Shown here piece by piece: positions 10,573 to 22,234 of a stretch of 64,000 bases of DNA. The stretch lies in contig MDHJ01000001.1 of assembly GCA_002150995.1 (NCBI GenBank), positions 2,108,001-2,172,000 of the forward strand, given 5' to 3'. A program made the position numbers and the translations under genes. The notes below the pieces were generated by a model that ran no database searches, was not told the DNA's origin, and saw only the letters and a program-made list of their open reading frames with translations. Each line of letters begins with the position of its first letter. The first letter of the stretch is position 1. This DNA comes from Clavibacter michiganensis (lineage in GTDB: Bacteria; Actinomycetota; Actinomycetes; Actinomycetales; Microbacteriaceae).

Positions 10573-10675
10573 GGCATCCCGATGTCCTGCACGCGGCTCC
10601 TGATCCCCATCCGTCCCGACCTGCCACCGGGGAAGTGCGGCAGGGCGTCGGACGGCTGGGAGTCAGGGGCCGGGG

Positions 10676-11107
10676 TCAGAACAGTCCGGGGATCACCTCC
10701 TCCGCGGTGTCGGCGAACGCGCTCTCGTTGGCGGTGAGGTACTCGTCCCACGTGCCGGCGTCCCAGATCTCGACGCGGCTGCCTGCGCCGATGACCGCGA
10801 GCTCGCGGTCGAGGCCCGCGTACGTGCGGAGGGCCTGCGGGATGGTGATGCGGTGCTGCTTGTCGGGCGTCTCGGCGTTGGCGCCGGACAGGAAGACGCG
10901 CATGTAGTCGCGCGCCTGCTTGCTGGCGAGCGGCGCCTGGCGCATCCGGTCGTGCAGCTCCTCGAACTCGCGCGTCGTGAACACGTAGATGCAGCGGTCC
11001 TGGCCGCGCGTCATGACGACGCCGCCCTCGAGCTCGTCGCGGTACTTCGCGGGGAGGATGAGCCGCCCCTTGTCGTCGAGACGAGGCGAGTGGGTGCCGA
11101 GGAACAC
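10676..11107 (-). CDS. mraZ: MraZ, transcriptional regulator of the dcw cluster
   Basis: DNA-binding regulator with two SpoVT/AbrB-like MraZ domains; it represses its own cluster in E. coli. 143 residues starting at GTG 11105-11107 ([23 protein letters not shown]), with a purine-rich AGGGGGT ahead of it. Both half-domain signatures are present: [14 protein letters not shown] near the N-terminus and [12 protein letters not shown] near residue 85. The gene opens the division cluster and is preceded by three evenly spaced GTGGAG boxes. About 100 bases separate it from rsmH, without a clear terminator. Confidence 0.96.
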   Translation of the reverse strand: MFLGTHSPRLDDKGRLILPAKYRDELEGGVVMTRGQDRCIYVFTTREFEELHDRMRQAPLASKQARDYMRVFLSGANAETPDKQHRITIPQALRTYAGLDRELAVIGAGSRVEIWDAGTWDEYLTANESAFADTAEEVIPGLF

Positions 11108-11147
11108 ACCGACACCCCCTGTCTCTCCGGCCGTGGTTCAGGACTTG

Positions 11148-11173
11148 CTCCACTTTACTCCACAGCCCTCCAC
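11148..11173 (-). promoter_or_regulatory. MraZ-type operator: three 10-bp-spaced GTGGAG boxes over the mraZ promoter
   Basis: On the minus strand GTGGAG occurs three times with exactly 4 bases between boxes (boxes at 11168-11173, 11158-11163 and 11148-11153). The spacers are GGCT and TAAA. A TAAAGT hexamer (plus 11152-11157) between the second and third box is a plausible -10, so bound MraZ would block RNA polymerase. Repeats of about 10 bp upstream of mraZ are the known binding pattern of MraZ; the exact actinobacterial sequence here is my inference. Confidence 0.75.
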
Positions 11174-11297
11174 CCACCGCCAGGGGGCGACGCCGCATTC
11201 CCATCGCATGTCCCCCGATGCCCGTGGATCCGGGGGCGCAGACGGGGGGAGGGATGTGGAGGGCCGGGATCCCCCGGCGCGCCGCGGGCGCACGACA

Positions 11298-11334
11298 GCG
11301 CCCCCTCGCGGCCGGGAGGCCGCGAAGGGGGCGC
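11298..11334. other. GC-rich hairpin upstream of mraZ
   Basis: Near-perfect inverted repeat with arms of 16-17 bases, one bulged base and a 4-base loop, in the 370-base gap between mraZ and the DUF3040 gene. It has no T-run. It could be a second terminator for the DUF3040 transcript or an RNA structure in the mraZ leader region. Confidence 0.45.
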
Positions 11335-11344
11335 GGGGAAGCCA

Positions 11345-11465
11345 CGTGGAGGGCGCGTGGAGAGCGGGGTGGAGGCGGGTGGAGGACCCGGCGGGACGAC
11401 GAGAGGGGCCGGTCCCGAGGATCGGGACCGGCCCCTCGAGGTCGGGTGGAGGGCGGTGGAGGCCC
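11345..11465 (+). repeat. Cluster of GTGGAG repeats in opposite orientation to the MraZ operator
   Basis: The plus strand carries four GTGGAG words in 11346-11385 spaced 11, 12 and 10 bases apart. A pair spaced 10 bases lies near 11449-11465, and a single copy near 11256. They flank the terminator at 11403-11437. The word and the spacing match the three boxes in front of mraZ, but the direction is reversed. They may be extra MraZ sites or degenerate copies of the operator. Confidence 0.5.
11403..11437 (-). terminator. Perfect 16-bp inverted repeat, probable terminator of the DUF3040 gene
   Basis: Arms 11403-11418 and 11422-11437 are perfectly complementary with a 3-base loop. It lies 40 bases after the stop of the minus-strand DUF3040 gene and ahead of the mraZ promoter. 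No T-tract follows, which is common for actinobacterial terminators. Confidence 0.8.
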
Positions 11466-11477
11466 CTCAGCTGGTGG

Positions 11478-11867
11478 TCAGTCCTGACCGCCCTGGCGCT
11501 TCTCCCAGCGCTCGTTGATGCGGTCCATGAAGGACGACGACGGGGCGCGGCCTCCGGAGCCGCGGCCGGACGGTCGCGAGGGGCCGGCGGAGGGACCCTC
11601 GGCCACCGTGCCGCGCGGGCTGAAGATGAGCAGTGCGCCCACGATCATAATGGCGAAGCCCAGGATGCCGATGATGGCCAGCTTGGTGATGACGCCGGCG
11701 GCGAGGGCGGCGATGCCCAGCACGATCACCAGCACCCCGACCACGACCATCGTGTAGTTCGGTCTGCTGCGACGACCGCTGACGGTCGCCACGAAGTCTG
11801 CGTCGTTGTGATAGAGGCTTCGCTCCATCTCCTCCAGCAGGCGCTGCTCTTGCTCGGAAAGCGGCAT
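11478..11867 (-). CDS. DUF3040 family membrane protein
   Basis: About 129 residues. The N-terminal MPLSEQEQRLLEEMERSLYHND is the hallmark of DUF3040 proteins. Two adjacent membrane segments (about residues 38-80) follow, then a Ser/Gly/Pro-rich cytoplasmic tail ending in a basic stretch (FMDRINERWEKR). Function is unknown; in many actinobacteria the family sits next to mraZ, as here. There are two tandem ATGs (11868-11870 and 11865-11867); AGGGG is better spaced for the second. The -10 TAGAAT lies in the divergent region shared with the prenyl synthase gene. Confidence 0.88.
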   Translation of the reverse strand: MPLSEQEQRLLEEMERSLYHNDADFVATVSGRRSRPNYTMVVVGVLVIVLGIAALAAGVITKLAIIGILGFAIMIVGALLIFSPRGTVAEGPSAGPSRPSGRGSGGRAPSSSFMDRINERWEKRQGGQD

Positions 11868-11913
11868 CATGTTCCCCTCAGGCTCGGGACGACGCGTCGG
11901 TGTTCACCTCTGG

Positions 11914-11919
11914 ATTCTA
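11914..11919 (-). promoter_or_regulatory. -10 box of the DUF3040 gene
   Basis: TAGAAT on the minus strand, about 45 bases before the start codon, in the 77-base divergent intergenic region. Confidence 0.5.
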
Positions 11920-11935
11920 GCTCCCCGCCCCTGGC

Positions 11936-11941
11936 TAGGCT
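11936..11941 (+). promoter_or_regulatory. -10 box for a leaderless polyprenyl synthase mRNA
   Basis: TAGGCT ends six bases before the GTG start at 11948 and no Shine-Dalgarno sequence is present, so transcription should begin at or next to the start codon. Confidence 0.6.
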
Positions 11942-11947
11942 AGGCGG

Positions 11948-13069
11948 GTGCCCGAAAGCGACCGCCTCGTCAGCCACGTCCAGACCCGCCTCGACGACTT
12001 CCTGTCGGCGCAGGTCGCGGGACTCCGGGAGATCAGCCCGGATCTTGTGCCCATCCAGGAGTTCTCCTCGGATCTGCTGAGAGGCGGCAAGAGGTTCCGG
12101 GCGCAGTTCTGCTACTGGGGCTGGCGCTCCGTCATCGACCTCGAGCCCTCCCCCACGGGACGGCCGGAGGGCGAGGAGCGGTCCGGCTACCGGGCCGTCG
12201 TCGGCGTCGCCGCGGGCCTCGAGATCTTCCACGCCGCCGCTCTCGTGCACGACGACATCATCGACCGCTCGGACACCCGTCGCGGACGCCCGGCGGCGCA
12301 CCGCCGATTCGAGGCCCTGCACTCGGCGAGCGGCTGGGGTGGGTCCTCGTCGGGCTTCGGCGAGGCCGGGGCCGTCCTCCTCGGCGACCTCCTCCTGGGA
12401 TGGAGCGACGAGCTGCTCATCGACTCCCTGCTGGCGCTGGCCGACGGGTCCTCCGCCCGCGCGACCCGCGCGGAGCTCGCGACCATGAGGACCCAGGTGA
12501 CCCTCGGCCAGTACCTCGACGTGCTCGAGGAGGTCGCCTGGCCGACCGTCCCCGAGGACGACACGCTCGCCCGCGCCCACAACGTCATCGTCTACAAGTC
12601 GGCCAAGTACAGCATCGAGGCGCCCCTGGTCGTCGGCGCGAGCCTCGCCGGCGCCTCACCGGAGCAGGTGGCGGCCCTGCGCGCGTTCGGCCTGCCGCTC
12701 GGGATCGCGTTCCAGTTGCGCGACGACGTGCTCGGGGTGTTCGGCGACAGCGCCGTCACGGGCAAGCCGAGCGGCGACGACCTCCGCGAGGGCAAGCGCA
12801 CCGTGCTGATCGCCCTCGCGCGGCGTCGGCTCCCGGACGGCGTCCGCCGCACGGTCGACGCGCTCCTCGGCGACCCCGACCTCGACGACGAGCAGATCCG
12901 CGCGCTCCAGTCGATCCTCCGCGAGAGCGGGGCGCTGGACGAGGTGGAGGGCATGATCGCCCGTCACGTGCGCGAGTCGCTCGCGGCGCTGCGCGACGCG
13001 CCCATCGGCGCACGCGCCCGGAACCAGCTCGAGCTCCTGGTCGACAGCGTCACGCGCCGCACGACCTGA
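11948..13069 (+). CDS. idsA: Polyprenyl (geranylgeranyl/farnesyl-type) diphosphate synthase
   Basis: Cytoplasmic trans-prenyltransferase that condenses isopentenyl diphosphate onto allylic diphosphates; product length cannot be read from sequence. 373 residues. First Asp-rich motif LVHDDIIDRSDTRRG; RGGKRFRAQF binds the diphosphate; YKSAKYSIEAPL in the middle; second Asp-rich motif LRDDVLGVFGD followed by GDDLREGKRT. Next to Rv2175c- and PknL-like genes it matches the position of idsA2 (Rv2173) of mycobacteria. The GTG start follows from a leaderless -10 box and from the start of homology. Confidence 0.9.
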   Translation: MPESDRLVSHVQTRLDDFLSAQVAGLREISPDLVPIQEFSSDLLRGGKRFRAQFCYWGWRSVIDLEPSPTGRPEGEERSGYRAVVGVAAGLEIFHAAALVHDDIIDRSDTRRGRPAAHRRFEALHSASGWGGSSSGFGEAGAVLLGDLLLGWSDELLIDSLLALADGSSARATRAELATMRTQVTLGQYLDVLEEVAWPTVPEDDTLARAHNVIVYKSAKYSIEAPLVVGASLAGASPEQVAALRAFGLPLGIAFQLRDDVLGVFGDSAVTGKPSGDDLREGKRTVLIALARRRLPDGVRRTVDALLGDPDLDDEQIRALQSILRESGALDEVEGMIARHVRESLAALRDAPIGARARNQLELLVDSVTRRTT

Positions 13070-13118
13070 TCGGCACGGACCGGCGCACCGTCGCCCCCGG
13101 CGGGAAGGGGAGGACGGG

Positions 13119-13469
13119 TCAGGCGCTCGCCTGCGCCACCCGACGCACCTCGGCCTTGCGGCCCGCGAGCAGGGCGTCGACGGGCGCGGCCCCGAGGCTC
13201 GGCTCCTCGGTCAGGAGCCAGTCCATCGCCTCGTCGTCGGTGAAGCCGTTGTCGCCGAGCACGATGATCGTCCCGCGCAGCTCCGACAGCGGCTCGCCGT
13301 CGCGGAGGAACACCGAGGGGACCTTGAGCACGCCGTCGAGACGGACGGCGAGCAGCCGCCTATCCTCGATGAGCCGGCGCACCCGGCTGACGGTGAGACC
13401 CAGGAGGTCGACGAGATCGGGGACGGTCAACCACTCACGGTCGGCATAGGGCTCGTTCACGTCTCTCAT
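13119..13469 (-). CDS. Rv2175c-like HTH DNA-binding protein
   Basis: Small regulator, 116 residues from ATG 13467-13469. The winged-helix part (REWLTVPDLVDLLGLTVSRVRRLIEDRRL) resembles Rv2175c of M. tuberculosis, followed by the family's C-terminal domain (FTDDEAMDWLLTEEPSLG). In mycobacteria the protein is phosphorylated by the neighbouring kinase PknL, which abolishes DNA binding. Here a PknL-like kinase lies 1.5 kb away, so the pair probably works together. A GTG three codons later is an alternative start. The gene is convergent with idsA and divergent from the LysM gene. Confidence 0.85.
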   Translation of the reverse strand: MRDVNEPYADREWLTVPDLVDLLGLTVSRVRRLIEDRRLLAVRLDGVLKVPSVFLRDGEPLSELRGTIIVLGDNGFTDDEAMDWLLTEEPSLGAAPVDALLAGRKAEVRRVAQASA

Positions 13470-13677
13470 GCTGGCACGTCCGGGGCTGCCGACGGGAACC
13501 CGGCCGTCTCCGCGCCAGGTGTCGGCCGCGGCAACTCGCCGGCTGCCCATCCGCCGAACACGCGTGTCGCTGGTCACTCCAGTCACATGCGTCACGTATG
13601 TGCGCTTTGCTCTCCCTGCGTGTTAACGTGGAACACCTGCATCAGGGAATCGTGCACGAAGGCCGGAGTAGACCAAC

Positions 13678-14955
13678 ATGCCCATGACCGAATCCACCCC
13701 TCCTCGCGACCCCAGCCGGTCCTCGGATGCGTCCACCGGACGCACGGCGAACCGCCGCTCCAAGGCGCTCCTCGCGACCATGCCCATCGTGCTGGTCGGA
13801 TCGCTCGCGGTGAGCCTCGGCATGGCGGCACCTGCGGAGGCGGCCCCGGTCAAGCGCGTCCCGAAGGCCAAGTCGGGTCCGGCGCAGACGAAGATCCCCC
13901 GCATCGCGGCGCCCACCGTCACCCCTGCCGCCGCGCCCATGGTCGCCGCACCCGCCACCTACGTCGTCGAGTCCGGCGACACCGTCTCCGGCATCGCCGG
14001 CCGCTTCGGGATCTCCACCGCCTCGGTGCTCGCGCAGAACGGCCTCGGCTGGAAGACCACGATCTTCCCCGGCCAGACGCTCACCCTGGGCGGCTCCGGC
14101 GGCGGCTCCGCTGCCGCGGCGCCCTCCACGGCGCCCACGGGCTCCGCTGGGAGCTACACGGTCGTCGCGGGCGACACCGTCTCCGGCATCGCCGGGCGCC
14201 ACGGCGTCTCGACCTCGGCCGTCCTGCAGGCCAACGGCCTGCAGGCCACCAGCACGATATTCCCGGGCAACCGCCTCACCATCCCCGGCGGCGGCTCGTC
14301 CGCAGCGGCCTCGCCCGCTGTCCCGGCCAGCGCATCACCCGCCGCCCAGGCCGGCCTGTCGGGCACCTACACGATCGAGACCGGCGACACGCTGCACAGC
14401 ATCGCGCAGGAGTCCGGCGTCACCATCCAGGACCTCCTGAACGCCAACGGGCTGAACTGGTCGAGCATCATCTACGCCGGCAGCAAGCTGACGATCCCCC
14501 ACGCCTCCGCCTCCGTCGTGCAGGTCGCGTCCCTGCACGGGACCACGATCATGACCGACGAGATGCGCCGCAACGCCCGCGTCATCGTGCAGGTCGGCCG
14601 GTCCGCCGGCGTGAGCGACTACGGGCTCGTCATCGCCCTCGCGACCGCCGCCCAGGAGTCCACGCTGCGGAACCTCGACTGGGGCGACCGCGACTCCATC
14701 GGCCTGTTCCAGCAGCGCCCGAGCCAGGGCTGGGGACAGCCGTCCGACCTCCACGACCCGGTCTACGCCTCGCGCGCGTTCTTCGGCGGCAGCGTCAACC
14801 CCAACCCGGGCAGCACGCGGGGGCTCCTCGACATCCCCGGCTGGAAGTCGATGACCGTCACCCAGGCCGCGCAGGCCGTGCAGTACTCGGCCTACCCCGA
14901 CGCCTACGCCAAGTGGGAGGCACCCGCCTGGGAGTGGCTCGACGAGATCGGCTGA
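13678..14955 (+). CDS. Secreted triple-LysM protein with a lysozyme-like C-terminal region
   Basis: 425 residues. A twin-basic N-terminus and hydrophobic segment (LLATMPIVLVGSLAVSLGMAAPAEAA) form a signal peptide. Three LysM repeats follow (YVVESGDTVSGIAGRFG, YTVVAGDTVSGIAGRHG, YTIETGDTLHSIAQESG), joined by Ala/Ser/Gly linkers. The last 150 residues (VIVQVGRSAGVSDYGLVIAL, AAQESTLRNLDWGDRDSIGLFQQRPSQGWG) resemble actinobacterial transglycosylase/NlpC-adjacent domains with a Glu in AQES as possible catalytic residue. It should bind peptidoglycan outside the cell. GGAG precedes the ATG by 9 bases. Confidence 0.85.
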   Translation: MPMTESTPPRDPSRSSDASTGRTANRRSKALLATMPIVLVGSLAVSLGMAAPAEAAPVKRVPKAKSGPAQTKIPRIAAPTVTPAAAPMVAAPATYVVESGDTVSGIAGRFGISTASVLAQNGLGWKTTIFPGQTLTLGGSGGGSAAAAPSTAPTGSAGSYTVVAGDTVSGIAGRHGVSTSAVLQANGLQATSTIFPGNRLTIPGGGSSAAASPAVPASASPAAQAGLSGTYTIETGDTLHSIAQESGVTIQDLLNANGLNWSSIIYAGSKLTIPHASASVVQVASLHGTTIMTDEMRRNARVIVQVGRSAGVSDYGLVIALATAAQESTLRNLDWGDRDSIGLFQQRPSQGWGQPSDLHDPVYASRAFFGGSVNPNPGSTRGLLDIPGWKSMTVTQAAQAVQYSAYPDAYAKWEAPAWEWLDEIG

Positions 14956-15025
14956 CGCCCATCCGCGTGCGCACCGGGGCGCCGGCCCACCGGTGTGCCG
15001 GGGAGGGTCCGACACCGCTGTTCCC

Positions 15026-15031
15026 TAGAAT
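15026..15031 (+). promoter_or_regulatory. -10 box for a leaderless kinase mRNA
   Basis: TAGAAT ends six bases before the GTG start at 15038; no ribosome site is present. Confidence 0.65.
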
Positions 15032-15037
15032 CGTCCA

Positions 15038-16987
15038 GTGACCTCCAGCCCGACCGACCCCATGATCGGCCGTCTCCTCGACGGTCGGTACCAGGTCCGG
15101 TCCCGCATCGCGCGCGGCGGCATGGCGACGGTCTACGTCGCGACCGACCTGCGGCTCGAGCGGCGCGTCGCCGTGAAGGTGATGCACGGGCACCTGGCCG
15201 ACGACAGCGCCTTCCGCGACCGCTTCATCCAGGAGGCGCGCTCTGCCGCACGGCTCGCGCACCCGAACGTCGTCAACGTCTTCGACCAGGGCCAGGACTC
15301 CGACATGGCCTACCTCGTCATGGAGTACCTGCCGGGCATGACCCTGCGGGAGCTGCTGCAGGAGTACGAGCGGCTGACGCCCGAGCAGACCCTCGACATC
15401 CTCGAGGCGGTGCTCTCCGGGCTGGCGGCGGCGCACAAGGCCGGCATAGTCCACCGGGACCTCAAGCCCGAGAACGTCCTGCTCGCCGACGACGGCCGCA
15501 TCAAGATCGGCGACTTCGGCCTGGCCCGCGCCGTCAGCGCGAACACGGCGACGGGTCAGGCGCTCCTCGGCACGATCGCGTACCTCTCCCCCGAGCTCGT
15601 CACCCGCGGCATCGCCGACACGCGCAGCGACATCTACGCGGTCGGCATCATGATGTACGAGATGCTCGCGGGCGAGCAGCCCTTCAAGGGCGAGCAGCCC
15701 ATGCAGATCGCGTACCAGCACGCGAACGACCAGGTGCCGACGCCCAGCACCGCCAACGCGTCCGTCCCCGTGGAGCTCGACGAGCTCGTCCTGTGGGCGA
15801 CGGCGCGCGACCCGGAGCAGCGGCCCCGGGACGCGCGGGCCCTCCTCGACGAGCTCTACGCCGTGCAGAACCGGCTCGACGCCCGCTCCGGCGATCCCGC
15901 CCCGCTGCAGCGCACCGTGGTCTTCCCGAGCGCCCCGGCCCTCCCGCCCGTCACCACGGGAGAGACGCAGGTCGTCGGCGGGCCCCCGGTCATGCTCCGC
16001 TCGGAGCCCGAGCGGTCCGAGCCGGACTCCGTCGTCGCGCTGGCCGCGGCAGGGTCCCGCCGACGCACGCGCGGCTGGGTGCTCGCGCTCCTCATCGTCA
16101 TGCTGGCCGCCCTCGCCGGCGGCACCGGCTGGTACTACGGCCAGGGTCCGGGCGCGCGCGTGCCGGTGCCGACCGTCACCGAGATGGCCGTGGACGACGC
16201 GGCCGGGACCCTCCAGGGCCAGGGCTTCGTGGTCGCGCGCGCCGAGGAGCCGAGCGTCGACGTCGAGGTCGGGTACGTCACCCGCAGCGTCCCGGCGTCG
16301 GGCACGCCCGTCGACCAGGGCTCCACCGTCACCGTCTACGCCTCCACCGGCCCGCAGCTGCTCGACGTGCCCGACGTGGTCGGCGCCTCCGAGGACGACG
16401 CCCGCACGAGCCTCGAGGGCGTCCCCTTCGTCGTGCAGGAGGCGACGATCCGGCAGTACGGCGACGCCGAGGAGGGCACGGTCGTGCAGGTGCTCGACGC
16501 CTCCGGCGCGCCGATCGGCGCCCAGTACCCGGAGCGGCAGCCCGTGACCCTGGTGGTCGCCGCCGGGGGGATCCCGGACGTCAACGGGCGCTCGGTCGAC
16601 CAGGCCGTCGCCACGCTCGCGCAGGCGGGCCTCGTCGGCGAGGCGGGCCGGCAGGCCTTCAGCGACGACGTGGACAAGGGCGGGGTCATCTCCGTCTACG
16701 CGCTCGACGACGCACCCGTCCGCTCCGGTCCCGACGGGGCGCCCGGCAGCAGGGTCGGGCTCGAGATCTCGAAGGGCCCCGACCTCGTGGCCGTCCCGGC
16801 CGTCGTGGGGCTCACGCGCGACGAGGCCAAGTCGGCCCTCGACGCCGCGGGCTTCAAGTACGCCTACTCCGCCTTCTGGGACGCCCTCCCGAACAGCATC
16901 ACCCGCGTGGCCTCGGCCAGCCCGGAGGCCGAGGCGCTCGCGCGTCGCGGGTCGACGGTGAACCTCGGCATCACCGCGTCCGGCTGA
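15038..16987 (+). CDS. pknL: PASTA-domain Ser/Thr protein kinase (PknL position)
   Basis: Membrane-bound Hanks-type kinase, 649 residues. Kinase lobe: glycine loop IARGGMATVY, catalytic Lys in VAVKVM (K47), HRDLKPENVLL, DFG in IGDFGLAR, and GTIAYLSPELV in the activation segment. A single membrane helix (VLALLIVMLAALAGG, about residue 350) is followed by four PASTA-like repeats outside, expected to bind muropeptides or lipid II. Gene context (idsA, Rv2175c-like, aroG) matches M. tuberculosis PknL. Mycobacterial PknL lacks PASTA repeats, so this protein combines PknL synteny with a PknB-like sensor. The TAGAAT box makes the mRNA leaderless. Confidence 0.92.
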   Translation: MTSSPTDPMIGRLLDGRYQVRSRIARGGMATVYVATDLRLERRVAVKVMHGHLADDSAFRDRFIQEARSAARLAHPNVVNVFDQGQDSDMAYLVMEYLPGMTLRELLQEYERLTPEQTLDILEAVLSGLAAAHKAGIVHRDLKPENVLLADDGRIKIGDFGLARAVSANTATGQALLGTIAYLSPELVTRGIADTRSDIYAVGIMMYEMLAGEQPFKGEQPMQIAYQHANDQVPTPSTANASVPVELDELVLWATARDPEQRPRDARALLDELYAVQNRLDARSGDPAPLQRTVVFPSAPALPPVTTGETQVVGGPPVMLRSEPERSEPDSVVALAAAGSRRRTRGWVLALLIVMLAALAGGTGWYYGQGPGARVPVPTVTEMAVDDAAGTLQGQGFVVARAEEPSVDVEVGYVTRSVPASGTPVDQGSTVTVYASTGPQLLDVPDVVGASEDDARTSLEGVPFVVQEATIRQYGDAEEGTVVQVLDASGAPIGAQYPERQPVTLVVAAGGIPDVNGRSVDQAVATLAQAGLVGEAGRQAFSDDVDKGGVISVYALDDAPVRSGPDGAPGSRVGLEISKGPDLVAVPAVVGLTRDEAKSALDAAGFKYAYSAFWDALPNSITRVASASPEAEALARRGSTVNLGITASG

Positions 16988-17025
16988 TCCCGCCCGGCGC
17001 GCTCCGCGTGCGTCCACCCGTACGA

Positions 17026-17061
17026 CGATGCCCCGCCGCCCTCGAGGGCGGCGGGGCATCG
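17026..17061. terminator. Bidirectional terminator between the kinase gene and aroG
   Basis: A perfect 36-base palindrome with CTCGAG at its centre lies 39 bases after the kinase stop and 17 bases beyond the end of convergent aroG. It can serve both transcripts. Confidence 0.85.
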
Positions 17062-17077
17062 GTCGTCATGGAGGGGA

Positions 17078-18447
<1,370 letters not shown>

Positions 18448-18506
18448 GGTGGGATCCCGGTTCGTGTCGTGCGCGTGATGCGCGGTGGAGTCGGTGCGGG
18501 CGTCGG

Positions 18507-19196
18507 TCAGCGGGCCGCGCTCGCGCGCTTCTCCTTGACCGAGGTCGCATAGACGTCGACGTACTCCTGGCCGCTGAGCCTCGAGAGCTCGTACATGATC
18601 TCGTCGGTGATGGAGCGGAGGATGAAGCGGTCTCCCTCGAGGCCGGCGAACCTACTGAAATCTAGCGGCTCGCCGATGACCACACCAATCCGGCGGACCT
18701 TGGGGATCCGCGTGCCGATGGGCATGACCTTCTCGGTGTCGATCATGGCGATCGGGACGACCGGCACCTCGCCCTCGAGGATCATGCGGGCCACCCCCGT
18801 GCGTCCGCGGTACATCTTGCCGTCGGGGCTGCGGGTGCCCTCGGGGTAGATGCCGAGCATGCGCCCCTCGGCGAGCACCCGGAGGCCCGTGTTGAGCGAC
18901 GCCTCGGACGCCTTGCCGCCGGAGCGGTCGATGGGCAGCATGCCCGTGGCGGTGAAGAACATCTTGGTGGCCCAGCCCTTGAGGCCCGGCCCGGTGAAGT
19001 AGTCGCTCTTGGCGAGGAAGACGAGGTTCCGGTCCACCAGAAGCGGCAGGAACACCGAGTCGATGAAGGAGAGGTGGTTGCTCGCGAGGATCACGCCGCC
19101 CTTGGCGGGGATGTTCTCCAGGCCCGTCACCCAGGGGCGGAACGTGCTCCGCAGGAGGGGTCCGGCGACCAGGTTCTTCATGAACCAGTAGAACAT
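18507..19196 (-). CDS. 1-acyl-sn-glycerol-3-phosphate acyltransferase (PlsC family)
   Basis: Membrane-associated acyltransferase making phosphatidate or a related lipid. 229 residues. The HX4D catalytic motif is seen in ASNHLSFIDS, the substrate motif in GMLPIDRSGG, and EGTR in YPEGTRSPDGK. VPVVPIAMIDT is the fourth conserved block. A hydrophobic N-terminus (MFYWFMKNLVAGPLL) anchors it. A TATGCT box and GGAAGG lie upstream. In mycobacteria an acyltransferase of this type (Rv2182c) occupies the same neighbourhood. Confidence 0.92.
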   Translation of the reverse strand: MFYWFMKNLVAGPLLRSTFRPWVTGLENIPAKGGVILASNHLSFIDSVFLPLLVDRNLVFLAKSDYFTGPGLKGWATKMFFTATGMLPIDRSGGKASEASLNTGLRVLAEGRMLGIYPEGTRSPDGKMYRGRTGVARMILEGEVPVVPIAMIDTEKVMPIGTRIPKVRRIGVVIGEPLDFSRFAGLEGDRFILRSITDEIMYELSRLSGQEYVDVYATSVKEKRASAAR

Positions 19197-19299
19197 CGGG
19201 TGGCCACCTTCCGGGCGGGGTCGTCATCCAGCATAGCCAGCGGCGCCGCCACCACCGGCAGGGGCGGTCGGACGGGCGCCGGTGTCGCGTCCCGCCCGG

Positions 19300-20265
19300 T
19301 CAGGCGCCGTGGTGGAGGGCGGCGGCGTGACGACGGGCGAGGTCCGCCGCGCCCACCACGCCGGCGTCGTTGACGAGCTCCGCGATGCGGAACTCCGGCT
19401 CGGGGTGGTAGCCGCGGGCCGGGAGGTGCGCGAGGTAGGCCTCGCGGATGGGATCGAGGAGCAGGTCGCCCGCCTGGGCCACCCCGCCGCCGATGACGAA
19501 CATCTGCGGGTCGAGGATGGCGCCGATGCTCGCGGCCGCCTCCCCCAGCCAGCCGCCGAGCCGACGGAGGGCGAGGAGCGCGCCGGGGTCCCCTGCCTGG
19601 ATCAGGTCGCTCACGTCGTGGCCCGTCAGGGTGCCCACCTCGCGGCGGCGCGCGGCGAGCCCCTCGCCGTGGGTGCCGCCGAGGTCGGCGAGCTCGTCGG
19701 CGGTGCGCAGCAGCGCGCGGCCCGAGCCGTACTGCTCGATGCAGCCGCGGGCGCCGCAGCCGCAGGGCAGGCCGTCCGGCACGACGCGCATGTGGCCGAG
19801 CTCGGCGCCGGCGCCGAAGCCGCCGCGGAACAGGCGGTCGTCGGCGACGATGGCGCCGCCCACCCCCGTGCCGATCGTCAGCGTGACCATGTCGCTCACG
19901 AGGCGGCCCGCGCCGTAGCGGAACTCGGCCCAGCCCGCGGCGTTCGCGTCGTTCTCGATGACGATGGGCAGGTCGATCCGGCCGCGGAGCTTCTCCCGCA
20001 CCGGCTCGTTGCGCCAGTTGATGTTCGGGGCGTAGTAGACGGTGGACTGCGCGGCGTCGATGAAGCCGGCCGCGGCAACGCCGACCGCCACGACGTCGGG
20101 GTGCCGGGCACGCAGCCTCTCCACCATGCCGACGACCGCCTCGACGATCGCGTCCGGGCTGCTCGCCTCCGTGGGCGTGCGCTCCTCGGCGGCGATGACG
20201 CCGAGCTCGTCGACCACGGCTCCCGCGATCTTGGTCCCGCCGATGTCGATCCCTATTGCATGCAC
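19300..20265 (-). CDS. ROK-family glucokinase
   Basis: Cytoplasmic sugar kinase, probably glucose to glucose 6-phosphate. 321 residues. Phosphate-binding loop GIDIGGTKIAGAVVD; catalytic Asp in IENDANAAGWAE; second nucleotide loop TIGTGVGGAIV; glucose-binding GHMRV with the ROK zinc motif CGCGARGCIEQYGSG. The start is a GTG at 20263-20265 with GAGGAAGG upstream and a TAGGAT -10 near 20299-20304. Substrate preference (glucose or another hexose, ATP or polyphosphate) is not certain from sequence. Confidence 0.9.
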   Translation of the reverse strand: MHAIGIDIGGTKIAGAVVDELGVIAAEERTPTEASSPDAIVEAVVGMVERLRARHPDVVAVGVAAAGFIDAAQSTVYYAPNINWRNEPVREKLRGRIDLPIVIENDANAAGWAEFRYGAGRLVSDMVTLTIGTGVGGAIVADDRLFRGGFGAGAELGHMRVVPDGLPCGCGARGCIEQYGSGRALLRTADELADLGGTHGEGLAARRREVGTLTGHDVSDLIQAGDPGALLALRRLGGWLGEAAASIGAILDPQMFVIGGGVAQAGDLLLDPIREAYLAHLPARGYHPEPEFRIAELVNDAGVVGAADLARRHAAALHHGA

Positions 20266-20398
20266 GTGGCGGGCCCTTCCTCATCGTCTCGCCTGTCGAT
20301 CCTAGTGAGGCGCCCGGCGCCCCCGACCGGGGACGAGCGCGCCGGAGCCGCGCGCCCTTAAGCTGGTCCCATCCATTTCCGGTACCGAAGGAGCTGCC

Positions 20399-22223
<1,825 letters not shown>

Positions 22224-22234
22224 CCGCGCCCTAG

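Noticed and set aside
11345..11465. DnaA boxes or a replication origin
   Set aside because: The repeated word is GTGGAG, not TTATCCACA-like; no AT-rich unwinding region.
15038..16987. Calling the kinase PknB
   Set aside because: The PASTA repeats fit PknB, but the neighbours are those of pknL and no rodA, pbpA or pstP genes are near.
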